NCBI RefSeq assembly: GCF_021458635.1 | Contig: NZ_JAIRDQ010000003.1 | Span: 372,001 to 436,000 of the forward strand | Length of the DNA: 64,000 nt | Direction of reading: 5' to 3' | Origin: Bradyrhizobium monzae | Lineage (GTDB): Bacteria; Pseudomonadota; Alphaproteobacteria; Rhizobiales; Xanthobacteraceae | Shown: one piece after another, positions 32,056-40,648 of the stretch | Numbering within the stretch: the first letter of the stretch is position 1 | Layout of the letters: each line of letters begins with the position of its first letter | Program-made: the position numbers and the translations under genes | Notes under the pieces: generated by a model | What the model saw: the letters and a program-made list of their open reading frames with translations, nothing else | Told to the model about the DNA's origin: nothing | The model's database searches: none

Positions 32056-32154
32056 ATGAAGATCTATCTGCTGTTGATGCTGATCGGTGCACTTTTCACG
32101 GCGATCCGCTTTACGTCCCAGCCGGAACAGCAGTCGGAATCGCTTCCCCAGTAA
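32056..32154 (+). CDS. 32-residue small membrane protein
   Basis: The frame encodes MKIYLLLMLIGALFTAIRF followed by a polar tail ending ESLPQ. One hydrophobic helix (3-17) suggests an inner-membrane peptide with a short C-terminal tail. GGAGG lies 8 nt before the ATG, and an EcfG-type promoter motif is placed at the correct distance. No family is recognised. It ends 4 bp before the convergent methyltransferase stop. Confidence 0.65.
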   Translation: MKIYLLLMLIGALFTAIRFTSQPEQQSESLPQ

Positions 32155-32158
32155 GCCG

Positions 32159-32926
32159 TCAAGGCTCTGCCAGCGGCAAGACCGCTCTCCCTTCCAGAAT
32201 ATTCCTCACCTCTTTTTTAGGCACGCCTGACTCATCATTGAGCATGAGGCCCGGCAGCAATCGCAGCGGCGCCCGGCCGCCCTTGACGGCGCGCACCAGC
32301 ACGCGGATTGCAGGCCTTCCCGCTTCGCCATGAACCGGCAGGACCGACACGCTGCCGAAGCCGCGTGACAGCGCGGCCAAAACGTCCGCGACACCATCCG
32401 CGCGCCAGATCAGGGTCAGCACGCCGTTCGATCGAAGGACGCGTCGCGCTGCATGCACCCAGGCATGCAGCGTCTCCTCGGTCGCGACATGCGCAGTGTG
32501 ACGCGCCTGGTCCGGCGAGCCGCGGTGCCGCGCGAAATCGTTGAAGGGCGGGTTCATCAACACGCAGTCAGCGCTGTCGGGCATGAGCCCATGTGCCGCA
32601 AAAGCCTGCGCATCCGCCGTGACGTCGAGCACAATCACCTCCGCGGCAATCGCATTCGCGGCCGCATTGGTGCGCGCGAGCCCGGCCAGTTCCGGATCGA
32701 TCTCGACGAGGCAGAGATTGACCCCGGCCACGCGCCGGGCCAGCGCCAGCCCGGCCGTGCCGACGCCGGCGCCGAGATCCACCACACGGTCGCCAGCGCG
32801 GGCCTCGGTCGCCGCCGCAAGCAGGATGGCATCGTGTCCTGCGCGGTGGCCGGATCGCCTCTGCCTCAGGAGCAATTGCCCGCCGAGAAAGGCGTCCTCG
32901 GTAATATCTGTGACGACGTCAATCAT
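32159..32926 (-). CDS. TrmN6-like tRNA (adenine-N6) methyltransferase
   Basis: This 255-residue Rossmann methyltransferase has an AdoMet motif VVDLGAGVGTAGLALA near 47-62 and the N6-adenine/N5-glutamine catalytic motif NPPF in CVLMNPPFND. The N-terminal ITEDAFLGGQLLLRQ(R/P)xxGHRAGHDAILLA pattern matches the TrmN6/YfiC group that methylates A37 of tRNA-Val. Length is normal. It overlaps the end of the upstream DUF2007 gene by 8 bp, so both are likely one transcription unit. Confidence 0.83.
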   Translation of the reverse strand: MIDVVTDITEDAFLGGQLLLRQRRSGHRAGHDAILLAAATEARAGDRVVDLGAGVGTAGLALARRVAGVNLCLVEIDPELAGLARTNAAANAIAAEVIVLDVTADAQAFAAHGLMPDSADCVLMNPPFNDFARHRGSPDQARHTAHVATEETLHAWVHAARRVLRSNGVLTLIWRADGVADVLAALSRGFGSVSVLPVHGEAGRPAIRVLVRAVKGGRAPLRLLPGLMLNDESGVPKKEVRNILEGRAVLPLAEP

Positions 32927-33146
32927 CGCCGCGCAGTTCGTGGCTGAGTCCGGCCTCGGTCAGGAGCTGCCGGGCCTCGATGGCATCGTCCTCATGGACC
33001 AGTATCCGCCGCGGCAGGACGCCGAGCGAGCCCTCGATGATGCTCATGTTCTGGTCCAGCACCAGATGATGGATATTGGCGCCGTCGAGCAGCGCGCCAA
33101 TCGCCGACACCAACACGATATCGTTGGTCCGAACCAGTTCACGCAA
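32919..33146 (-). CDS. DUF2007 domain protein (putative signal-transducing)
   Basis: This 75-residue protein with the DUF2007 pattern reads RELVRTNDIVLVSAIGALLDG, then HHLVLDQNMS and RRILVHEDD, typical of a PII-like or ferredoxin-like small fold. The start is read as TTG at 33146 because AGGAGG lies 5 nt upstream and no ATG or GTG is near; an ORF start further upstream would add residues without family match. The function is unknown. It is coupled to the tRNA methyltransferase and divergent from the polyprenyl synthase. Confidence 0.8.
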   Translation of the reverse strand: MRELVRTNDIVLVSAIGALLDGANIHHLVLDQNMSIIEGSLGVLPRRILVHEDDAIEARQLLTEAGLSHELRGDD

Positions 33147-33274
33147 ACGAGCCTCCTGCCTGAAAGGGGTGAGCGGCAAATGTCAATGGTTCCACAGGCC
33201 TTGCCGCATCCCCGTCCAGTTTCTATGGTCTTTCCATCAGAATAGCCCCTCCGGGGCAAATATTGGAGACCGGC

Positions 33275-34282
33275 GTGGCCGTCATCGTACCTTTCGAAAC
33301 TCCCGGCGCGTCGATCGAAGAGCTGGTTGCCCTTGTCGCTCCCGACATGGAGCGCGTCAACGCCACGATCCTGTCGCGGACCGGGTCGGACGTGACCATG
33401 ATCCCGGAAGTGGCCAACCATCTGATCTCCTCCGGCGGCAAGCGCCTGCGGCCGATGCTGACGCTCGCCATGGCGAATCTCGCCGGCTACACCGGCGACG
33501 GCCACATCAAGCTGGCGGCCTCCGTCGAGTTCATGCACACCGCGACCCTGCTCCACGACGACGTCGTCGACGAGAGCGAGATGCGGCGCGGCAAGCTCTC
33601 CGCGCGCATGCTCTGGGGCAATGAGGCCAGCGTGCTGGTCGGCGACTTCCTGCTCGGCCAGGCCTTCCGCATGATGGTCGAGGTCGGCTCGCTGCGCGCG
33701 CTCGACATCCTTTCCGCGGCCGCCGCCACCATCGCCGAGGGCGAGGTGATGCAGCTGGCCGCCGCCAAGAACACCGCGACCACCGAGGACGAATATCTCG
33801 CCGTGATCCGAGGCAAGACCGCCGAGCTGTTCGCCGCCGCCTGCGAAGTTGGCCCCGTGATCGCCAATCGCCCGAAGGCCGAGCAGACCGCCTGCCGTTC
33901 GGTCGGCATGAATCTCGGCATCGCCTTCCAGCTCGTCGACGACGTGCTCGACTATGGCGGCAAAAGCGCAAAGCTCGGCAAGAACACCGGTGACGATTTC
34001 CGCGAGGGCAAGATCACACTCCCCGTCGTGCTCGCCTTCCGCCGCGGCAACGACACCGAGCGCGCCTTCTGGATCCGGGCACTCGAGCGCGGCGAGATCG
34101 GCGACAGCGATCTCGATCACGCCCTCGGGCTGATGAACAAGCACCGCGCACTCGATGACACAATCAGCCGCGCGCACCACTACGGTGCCATGGCCGTCGA
34201 CGCGCTGGCGCTGTTCCCGTCCTCGCCGATGAAGAGCGCGCTGGAACAGGTGGTGGCGTTCTGCCTGGCACGGTCGCATTAA
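33275..34282 (+). CDS. ispB: Polyprenyl diphosphate synthase (octaprenyl/decaprenyl type)
   Basis: This 335-residue trans-prenyltransferase would make the ubiquinone side chain. The two aspartate-rich motifs are LLHDDVVDESEMRRG (first DDxxD) and LVDDVLDYGG (second DDxxD), with GGKRLRPML upstream. The small-residue positions before the first motif (HTATLLHDD) fit a long-chain product, most likely decaprenyl for an alphaproteobacterium. GTG at 33275 is chosen because GGAGA lies 5 nt upstream; TTG at 33263 is possible. Confidence 0.9.
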   Translation: MAVIVPFETPGASIEELVALVAPDMERVNATILSRTGSDVTMIPEVANHLISSGGKRLRPMLTLAMANLAGYTGDGHIKLAASVEFMHTATLLHDDVVDESEMRRGKLSARMLWGNEASVLVGDFLLGQAFRMMVEVGSLRALDILSAAAATIAEGEVMQLAAAKNTATTEDEYLAVIRGKTAELFAAACEVGPVIANRPKAEQTACRSVGMNLGIAFQLVDDVLDYGGKSAKLGKNTGDDFREGKITLPVVLAFRRGNDTERAFWIRALERGEIGDSDLDHALGLMNKHRALDDTISRAHHYGAMAVDALALFPSSPMKSALEQVVAFCLARSH

Positions 34283-34324
34283 GCGAAGGCCTGACGCTCC
34301 TCCAGTCGCACTGTTGTTAGCGCC

Positions 34325-34450
34325 GTCATCCTGAGGCGCGAGCGGCACGATGCAAAGCATCGTGCCGGGAGCCTCGAAGGATGCACGGCCGAGATGCAGC
34401 CGGGCCGTTCGCCCTTCGAGGCTCGCTGCGCTCGCGCCTCAGGGTGACGG
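34325..34450. repeat. Palindromic intergenic repeat (CGTCATCCTGAGGCGCGAGC type)
   Basis: The left arm CGTCATCCTGAGGCGCGAGC pairs with the right arm GCTCGCGCCTCAGGGTGACG. Inside lies a separate hairpin, CACGATGC-AAA-GCATCGTG. Confidence 0.8.
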
Positions 34451-34475
34451 CGATAGATATACACAGCCCCTCCCT

Positions 34476-34552
34476 CTCGTGTCCCGGACGCGCTGCGGCG
34501 TGAAACGCTGCTGCGCAGAGCCAAGAGGCGTGTGCAGCGTCCGGGGCACGAG
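34476..34552. repeat. Palindromic repeat (CTCGTGTCCCGGACG type, short copy)
   Basis: CTCGTGTCCCGGACGCGCTG is mirrored by CAGCGTCCGGGGCACGAG. GTGAAACGCTGCTGCGCAGA inside is also found in the longer copy at 55334-55475. Confidence 0.8.
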
Positions 34553-34561
34553 CGCCGAGTA

Positions 34562-34578
34562 ACTTGCATTTTGCAAGT
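34562..34578. promoter_or_regulatory. Perfect inverted repeat before the HxlR regulator, probable operator
   Basis: ACTTGCATTTTGCAAGT is a perfect 7-3-7 inverted repeat that stands out against the GC-rich background. It is 20 bp before ATG 34599 of an HxlR-family regulator, the place expected for an autoregulatory site. Confidence 0.6.
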
Positions 34579-34598
34579 CAATGCCCTACCTTCTCATC

Positions 34599-35114
34599 AT
34601 GCAGCCCAAATCCGCTTCGATCCTGGAATGCCCGGTCGGCCGTGCCGTGGAGACGGTCGGCGAGTGGTGGAGCATCCTGATCCTGCGGGATGCGTTTCAG
34701 GGCTCGACGCGGTTCGACGAATTCGAGCGCAATCTCGGCATCGCGCCGAACATTCTATCGCGGCGTCTCGCCCATCTCGCCAAGACCGGCATGTTCGTCC
34801 GCCGCCGCTATCACGAACGGCCGCCGCGTTACGAATATGTGCTGACGGACAAGGCGCGGGATTTTTTCCCCGTGATCGCCACGCTGCTCGCCTGGGGCAA
34901 CAAGCATCTCGCGCCGAAGGGCAAATCCATCCTGCTGGCGAACCGGGACGATCGCCGCCCGCTCGATCCGGTCGTGGTCGATGCCACCGGTAGGCAGCCG
35001 ATCACGCTCGCCAATGCGGTGGTGATCGCAGGCCCCGGCGCGAGCCGCCTGATGCGCCGGCGGCTCACTTCGCTCAAAGCCATGAACCCGGCGGTCGCGC
35101 CGGTTGGAGACTGA
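34599..35114 (+). CDS. HxlR-family transcriptional regulator
   Basis: This 171-residue winged-helix protein has the conserved CPVGRAVETVGEWWSILILRDAF segment (landmark) with the HxlR-type Cys, then RFDEFERNLGIAPNILSRRLAHLAKTGMFVRR and RYEYVLTDKARDFFPV. Each is quoted only to locate the wHTH at about 10-100. The C-terminal about 65 residues are less typical. ATG at 34599 is preferred; an alternative ATG at 34581 would leave only 2 bp between it and the inverted repeat. It ends 1 bp before fabF, so the two genes may be cotranscribed. Confidence 0.85.
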   Translation: MQPKSASILECPVGRAVETVGEWWSILILRDAFQGSTRFDEFERNLGIAPNILSRRLAHLAKTGMFVRRRYHERPPRYEYVLTDKARDFFPVIATLLAWGNKHLAPKGKSILLANRDDRRPLDPVVVDATGRQPITLANAVVIAGPGASRLMRRRLTSLKAMNPAVAPVGD

Positions 35115-35115
35115 C

Positions 35116-36378
35116 ATGCGTCGTATCGTCGTGACGGGAATGGGCGCGGTGTCGCCGCTCGGCTGTGGTGTCGAATTGTCCTGGCGCCGGCTGCTCGCCG
35201 GACAGAGCGGATTGCGCCCGCTGCCCCAATGGTCGCAGGCGCTGCCCGCGCGTATCGCCGGTCTCGTCCCAGACAAGGCCGACGACGCAGACGGCGGTTT
35301 CGATCCGGCGCAGGCCGCCGCACCAAAAGATCAGCGCAAGATGGACCGCTTCATCCTGTTTGCGCTGCTCGCCACCGCAGAGGCAGTCGCGCAGGCCAAA
35401 TGGACGCCGCAAGATGCAGCGTCACTGGAGCGGACCGCGACCATCATCGGCTCCGGCGTCGGCGGCTTCCCGGCAATGGCGGAGGCCGTGCGCATCACCG
35501 AGCAGCGCGGCCCGCGTCGGCTGTCACCATTCACGATCCCCTCGTTTCTCGCCAATCTCGCCGCCGGCCACGTCTCGATCAAATACGGCTACAAGGGCGC
35601 GCTGGGCACGCCGGTCACGGCGTGTGCCGCCGGCGTGCAGGCGATCGGCGATGCCGCGCGCATGATCCGCGCAGACGAAGCCGATGTCGCGATCTGCGGC
35701 GGTGCGGAAGCCTGCATCGATATCGTCAGCCTCGGCGGCTTTGCGGCAGCACGCGCGCTGTCGAGCTCCTTCAACGACGAGCCCGCGCGCGCCTCGCGCC
35801 CGTTCGATCGCGACCGCGACGGCTTCGTCATGGGCGAAGGCGCCGGCGTTCTGGTGATCGAGGAACTGGAACATGCGCTCGCGCGCGGCGCCACGCCGAT
35901 CGCCGAGATCGTCGGATATGGCACCACAGCGGATGCCTATCACATGACGTCGGGTCCGCCCGATGGCGACGGCGCCCGCCGCGCGATGGAGATCGCGCTG
36001 CGCCAGGCGAACCTTGCGCCGGCGGATTTGCAGCATCTCAACGCGCATGCGACGTCGACGCCGGCCGGCGACGAGAGCGAGCTCGGCGCGATCGCTGCGC
36101 TGTTCGGCCGCGACAACGCCATCGCGGTCAGCGCGACCAAATCGGCCACCGGCCATCTGCTCGGTGCCGCCGGCGGCCTGGAGGCGATTTTCACCGTGCT
36201 CGCCTTGCGCGACCAGATCGCGCCACCGACGCTCAATTTTGAAAATCCGGACGCAAACGCCGAGGGTATCGACATTGTCGCAGGCAGCGCCCGGCCGATG
36301 CCGATGCTCAACGCCATCTCCAACGGCTTTGGCTTCGGCGGGGTGAATGCCAGCGCGATCTTCCGGCGCATGGGCTAA
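35116..36378 (+). CDS. fabF: Beta-ketoacyl-ACP synthase II-type condensing enzyme
   Basis: This 420-residue ketoacyl synthase has the Cys-His-His triad: Cys in PVTACAAGVQAIGDA, His in NAHATSTPAGDESE, and His in KSATGHLLGAAGG. It opens MRRIVVTGMGAVSPLGCGVE as expected for FabF. GGAGA lies 5 nt before the ATG at 35116. It is directly behind an HxlR regulator and separate from the usual fabF-acpP locus, so it may be a secondary copy with a specialised lipid role (inference). Confidence 0.9.
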   Translation: MRRIVVTGMGAVSPLGCGVELSWRRLLAGQSGLRPLPQWSQALPARIAGLVPDKADDADGGFDPAQAAAPKDQRKMDRFILFALLATAEAVAQAKWTPQDAASLERTATIIGSGVGGFPAMAEAVRITEQRGPRRLSPFTIPSFLANLAAGHVSIKYGYKGALGTPVTACAAGVQAIGDAARMIRADEADVAICGGAEACIDIVSLGGFAAARALSSSFNDEPARASRPFDRDRDGFVMGEGAGVLVIEELEHALARGATPIAEIVGYGTTADAYHMTSGPPDGDGARRAMEIALRQANLAPADLQHLNAHATSTPAGDESELGAIAALFGRDNAIAVSATKSATGHLLGAAGGLEAIFTVLALRDQIAPPTLNFENPDANAEGIDIVAGSARPMPMLNAISNGFGFGGVNASAIFRRMG

Positions 36379-36422
36379 ACGACAGGCCTTGCAATCGCGG
36401 CGCGCTGCGCTACGAAACCGGG

Positions 36423-37055
36423 ATGATCGATACGAATTTCTGGCTGTTCCTCGCCGCCGCAATTCTCATTGCCGTCATTCCCGGCCCCGGCATCTTCTAC
36501 GTCGCGGCGCGAACCCTGTCGGAAGGACGCGCCAGCGGCTTTGCCTCGACAGCGGGCACGGCGCTGGGCGGATTGGTCCATGTCGTCGCAGGCAGTCTCG
36601 GCATCTCCGCGATCATCCTGGCGAGCGCCGAGCTGTTCACCGTCGTGAAGCTCGTTGGCGCGTTGTATCTGGTCTGGCTCGGCATCAAGACCTTTCGCAG
36701 CGCCGGACGGACGCCGTCGCTCGCGAGCGAGCCTGTCGGGGACAAGCGTGCGTTCCGTGACGGCGTGCTGGTCGAGGCGTTGAACCCGAAGACCGCAGCG
36801 TTCTTCCTCGCCTTCATTCCGCAATTTCTCGATCCCGCGGGAACGAGCCCCACGCTGCAATTCATCATGCTCGGCGCCATCTCGGTGAAACTGAACACGC
36901 TCGTCGATGTCGTCGTGGTGCTGATGGCATCTGCAACTCGCGCGCAACTGATCGAACGGCCGCGTCTGATGCGTCGCCTCACGCAAGGCTCCGGCGTCTT
37001 CATTGCCGGCCTTGGCCTGTCGCTCGCGTTGGCGCGCCGGCCGGTGAATGGATAG
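36423..37055 (+). CDS. LysE-family amino acid exporter
   Basis: This 210-residue inner-membrane protein has six predicted helices. LysE/RhtB signatures are IPGPGIFYVAARTLSEGRASGF near 20-41 and LVWLGIKTFRSAGR near 80-93. Length matches the family (about 205). The substrate is not readable; homoserine, threonine or other amino acids are typical. It lies between fabF and an alpha/beta hydrolase on the same strand. Confidence 0.88.
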   Translation: MIDTNFWLFLAAAILIAVIPGPGIFYVAARTLSEGRASGFASTAGTALGGLVHVVAGSLGISAIILASAELFTVVKLVGALYLVWLGIKTFRSAGRTPSLASEPVGDKRAFRDGVLVEALNPKTAAFFLAFIPQFLDPAGTSPTLQFIMLGAISVKLNTLVDVVVVLMASATRAQLIERPRLMRRLTQGSGVFIAGLGLSLALARRPVNG

Positions 37056-37066
37056 CAGGCTGCGAA

Positions 37067-37945
37067 ATGATGCTCGCCCCGCAAAGTCGCTATTACGAGT
37101 CCCACGGCCTGCGGCTGCATTATGCCGACTGGGGCAACGAGGACGCGCCGCCACTTGTCTTGGTCCATGGCGGCCGCGATCATTGCCGGAGCTGGGATGC
37201 CATCGCCCGCTCGCTGCAACCGCATTTCCATGTGATCGCGCCCGACCTGCGTGGCCATGGCGATTCCGATTGGACCAAAGGCGGCAGCTACGCGCTGACC
37301 GAGTATGTCTACGATCTCGCCCAGCTCATCCGCAGCATCGCAGTGCCTCAAGTGACCCTCATCGGCCATTCGATGGGCGGAATGGTGAGCCTGATCTTTT
37401 CAGGCTCATTCCCCGAGCAGGTCACGAAGCTCGTCGTTCTCGACGGCGTGACGATGCTGCCTGATGCACCGAAGCCTCCGACGCATGAGCGCATCGGCAG
37501 ATGGGTCAGCCAGCTCGACAGGCTGCACGACCGAACCCCGCGCCGCTATGCGACCCTCGAGGACGCGGCCGCGCAGATGGTGCTTCACAACAAGCGCCTC
37601 GCCCGCGACCTCGCACTGCACCTTGCAACACACGGGGCACGCCGGAACGAGGACGGCACCTATAGCTGGAAGTTCGATCCCTACCAGCGCGCCTCCGCGC
37701 CGCATCGGCTCTGGCCGGACGACCACGTCGCGCTGTGGTCGCGCATCGCCTGCCCGACGCTGCTGCTCAATGCCGGCGAAAGCTTTCTCGCCGGTGCAAG
37801 GTCGACGGGACTGGAGCGCCATTTCCAGCAGGCGCGGATCGAGACCATCGCGGGTGCCGGGCACTGGCTGCAGCATGACAAGCCAGAGCAGGTGCTGGGT
37901 GAGATCCGGCAGTTTCTCGGGCTTGCCGAGGATGGCGCGGGCTAG
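37067..37945 (+). CDS. Alpha/beta hydrolase
   Basis: This 292-residue hydrolase has the oxyanion HGG motif (VLVHGGRDHCRSWD), the nucleophile elbow GHSMGGMVSL (Ser near 107), and the catalytic His in AGAGHWLQHDKPEQV. The acid is probably the Asp or Glu near NAGESF. No signal peptide is seen. The substrate is unknown; esterase or epoxide-hydrolase-like roles are possible. Its TAG stop overlaps the TAG of the convergent ispE gene in the sequence CTAG. Confidence 0.88.
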   Translation: MMLAPQSRYYESHGLRLHYADWGNEDAPPLVLVHGGRDHCRSWDAIARSLQPHFHVIAPDLRGHGDSDWTKGGSYALTEYVYDLAQLIRSIAVPQVTLIGHSMGGMVSLIFSGSFPEQVTKLVVLDGVTMLPDAPKPPTHERIGRWVSQLDRLHDRTPRRYATLEDAAAQMVLHNKRLARDLALHLATHGARRNEDGTYSWKFDPYQRASAPHRLWPDDHVALWSRIACPTLLLNAGESFLAGARSTGLERHFQQARIETIAGAGHWLQHDKPEQVLGEIRQFLGLAEDGAG

Positions 37946-38826
37946 CTCAACGTTCCCGCGTGCACCCACCAGCCGGGATGGTCGCGCCGAATTGTCTCGG
38001 CGGCGGCGTGCGCCCCCGCGGACGCGCCGTAGATCGCAAAGCACGTCGCGCCCGAGCCGGACATCCGCGCCAGCTTGACGCCGGCGGAAGAGCGCAAAGC
38101 GCCCAGCACGTCGCCGATGACGGGTTCGATGCGCAGCGCAGGGGCTTCGAGATCATTGGCGACGGTTTCGAGAACCTCGACCCAATCGGCGATTGACCCG
38201 CCCTGCTCCGGCCAGGCCGGAGCCTCGAGCACATCGGTCGCGCCGACCAGCAATTCGCCGTTGCGCAGGCCCAACTCCTGGAACACGTCCTTGGTCGCAA
38301 CCGGCACGCGCGGGTTGACCATCACGCACGGCATGCTTGGCAGCGCCAGCGGCAGCAACTGCTCGCCGACGCCGGTCATGTCGCAGGCGCGCGAGAACAG
38401 GCACACCGGTACGTCGGCGCCGGTCGCGAGCGCGACCTTCCGGAGCCGGGGATCATCGAGCGACAGATTGTTGAGGCGCGCGAGAAGGCGCAGCGCGGCT
38501 GCTGCATCGGCCGAACCGCCGCCGATACCGGCTGCGACCGGCAAGACCTTGTCGAGCGCGAAGGCGCCGAGCTTCAAATTCGGCACCGCATCGGCCAGCA
38601 GTTTTGCGGCCTTGAACACGAGATTGTCTGATGTCTCGCCGCAGGCCGCGGCAAGCGGCCCCGTGGTCGCAAGCCTGAGCTCGCCACCCGGCTCCAGCGT
38701 GAGCCGGTCGGCACAATCGGCAAACGCAACCACGCTTTCGAGATCATGATAGCCGTCGGCACGACGGCCAACCACGCGAAGGCTCAGATTGACCTTCGCG
38801 CGCCCTTCTTCAACCAACGCCGGCAT
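37942..38826 (-). CDS. ispE: 4-diphosphocytidyl-2-C-methyl-D-erythritol kinase
   Basis: This 294-residue GHMP kinase of the MEP isoprenoid pathway phosphorylates CDP-methylerythritol. Signatures are AKVNLSLRVVGRRADGYHDLES at the N-terminus and the ATP loop PVAAGIGGGSADAAAALRLL (partial landmarks). The C-terminal GHMP motif reads ARMSGSGATCFAIYG. ATG at 38826 gives the usual MPALVEEGRAK start; a GTG at 38847 would also fit. The start is 26 bp after the TPR gene on the same strand, so the two are probably cotranscribed. Confidence 0.93.
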   Translation of the reverse strand: MPALVEEGRAKVNLSLRVVGRRADGYHDLESVVAFADCADRLTLEPGGELRLATTGPLAAACGETSDNLVFKAAKLLADAVPNLKLGAFALDKVLPVAAGIGGGSADAAAALRLLARLNNLSLDDPRLRKVALATGADVPVCLFSRACDMTGVGEQLLPLALPSMPCVMVNPRVPVATKDVFQELGLRNGELLVGATDVLEAPAWPEQGGSIADWVEVLETVANDLEAPALRIEPVIGDVLGALRSSAGVKLARMSGSGATCFAIYGASAGAHAAAETIRRDHPGWWVHAGTLS

Positions 38827-38851
38827 CGGCGACACGCCCCCAGTCACTCAG

Positions 38852-40648
38852 TTAGCCGCCCTTGCCGTCGTCCTTCTTCTTGTCCGCCTGCGCGGCCGAA
38901 GAGTTCGAATTGTCATCGGTCATGCCGTTGGCGATCTTGGCCTCGATCTTCGGCAGATCGTCCGCCTCGGGCTTGAGATCGCGGGCGTGCGCCCACTGGA
39001 ATTTTGCTTCCAGCGTGCGGCCGACGCGCCAATAGGCGTCGCCGAGATGGTCGTTGATGGTGGGATCCTCGGGCTTCAGGTCGATCGCGCGCTCGAGGTT
39101 CTTCACCGCCTCTTCGTAGTTGCCGATGCGGTAATAAGCCCAGCCGAGCGAATCGACGATGTAGCCGTCGTCGGGCCGCTGCTCGACGGCACGCTTGATC
39201 ATCTTCATGCCTTCGTCGAGGTTCACGCCCTGGTCGATCCAGGAATAGCCGAGATAGTTGAGGACATGCGGCTGGTCGGGCTGCAGCTCGAGCGCCTTCT
39301 TCATGTCGGCTTCGGCCTTGCCCCACTCCTTGGTGCGCTCCTCGCAGATGCCGCGGTAGTAGTACCAGACGCTGTTGGCCTTGTCGTTGCCGGCCGGCAG
39401 CACGTCGATGCCCCGCGAATAGGTCGCGCCGCAGTCGCCGAATTTCTTGCGGCCGCGCTCGAGATTGCCGAGCGCCATGATGGCTTCGAGATCCTTGGAA
39501 TCCTCGGCGGTCACGCCCTTGAGGATCTTGATCGCCTCGTCGGTGCGGTCGGCGGAATCCAGATCGATGGCGAGCTGGATCTGCGCATTGCGCTTCAAAG
39601 GCGAGCTCGACGGTACGCGCTCATAGATCTTGATCGCCATCTGCGGCCGCTTCACCGATTCATAGAGGTCGGCGAGAGAGAGCAAGGCCAGCGGATGAGT
39701 GGGCTGGAGATAGAGCGCGAGCTGGAGATAGACCAGCGCGAGATCCTCGCCACCGCGACGGGTCAGCGTGGCGCCGATGCCGTAGAGCGCCTCGGCCGCA
39801 CCCGCCTGCGCGGAATCGACCAGCGACGGCATCTTCTTGCCGGCCTTAGTCTCGCGCAGGCCTTCCACGATCAGCGGATGACGGGCGAGCTTCTTGTCGA
39901 ACGCCTCATAGATTGCGGTCGCCGAGGCGGCGTCCTTGTTGCGCGACAGCCAGCGTGCATAGGCCTCGCTGACGCGCAGCATGGAATCGTCGAGCTTGTA
40001 GGCGCGCTCGAAGCGGACGCCCGCGTCCTTCTCCTTGCCGGCGTTCTCGAGGATCATGCCGGCGTGCAGGTCCTTGAACAGCGGATACCATTCCGGGCCC
40101 GCCAGCTTGTCGATGGTCGCAACCGCGCCCTTGGCATCGCCCGCACCATAGGCGGCCCAGCCGGACAGCAGCGTTGCGACGAGATCGGTGATCGGTCCGC
40201 GAATCGACTGGTTGATGTTGCTTTGCGCGCTCGGATATTTCTTCAGCTTCAAATCATGCACGCCGACCACCAGGCGCGCGACGCGATTGGTCTTGTCGAT
40301 GGTGAGGATGCGTTCGGCGAGCTTGACCGCTTCCTCGATGTCGCCATCGCCGACCGAGGCGATGAACGCGCGGTCGAGCAGCTCGTTGTTCTTGGGGTCG
40401 GTCCGCAGCGCGGAGCGGTAGAAGGCGGCGGCCGACGTCGCGTCGCGCTCGACGCTGGCGTGACGGGCGGCGAGATAGCTGCCGGCGGTGGTGAGCGACT
40501 TCAGATCGTTTCGGGTCGGAAACTGCGCTGCCGTGTCGGCCGGATGATCCGGCGTCTGCGCCAGCACTCCGCCAGGGACCGCCACGATCGCAGAGCCGGC
40601 AAGGGCGATGGCAGCAGCAGTCCAGCGGTTGAAACGATTTGAAAACAT
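38852..40648 (-). CDS. Exported tetratricopeptide-repeat protein
   Basis: This 598-residue protein has a signal peptide (about 1-30, cleavage after VLA) and about ten TPR units. The clearest are near the C-terminus (VDSLGWAYYRIGNYEEAVKNLERAIDLKPEDP, shown as a landmark). It resembles the large alphaproteobacterial TPR proteins placed before ispE, possibly lipoprotein or periplasmic scaffold proteins. No enzyme domain is seen. A short lysine/aspartate tail ends the protein. ATG at 40648 is used because it gives the signal peptide; longer frames start in an Arg-rich stretch. Confidence 0.88.
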   Translation of the reverse strand: MFSNRFNRWTAAAIALAGSAIVAVPGGVLAQTPDHPADTAAQFPTRNDLKSLTTAGSYLAARHASVERDATSAAAFYRSALRTDPKNNELLDRAFIASVGDGDIEEAVKLAERILTIDKTNRVARLVVGVHDLKLKKYPSAQSNINQSIRGPITDLVATLLSGWAAYGAGDAKGAVATIDKLAGPEWYPLFKDLHAGMILENAGKEKDAGVRFERAYKLDDSMLRVSEAYARWLSRNKDAASATAIYEAFDKKLARHPLIVEGLRETKAGKKMPSLVDSAQAGAAEALYGIGATLTRRGGEDLALVYLQLALYLQPTHPLALLSLADLYESVKRPQMAIKIYERVPSSSPLKRNAQIQLAIDLDSADRTDEAIKILKGVTAEDSKDLEAIMALGNLERGRKKFGDCGATYSRGIDVLPAGNDKANSVWYYYRGICEERTKEWGKAEADMKKALELQPDQPHVLNYLGYSWIDQGVNLDEGMKMIKRAVEQRPDDGYIVDSLGWAYYRIGNYEEAVKNLERAIDLKPEDPTINDHLGDAYWRVGRTLEAKFQWAHARDLKPEADDLPKIEAKIANGMTDDNSNSSAAQADKKKDDGKGG

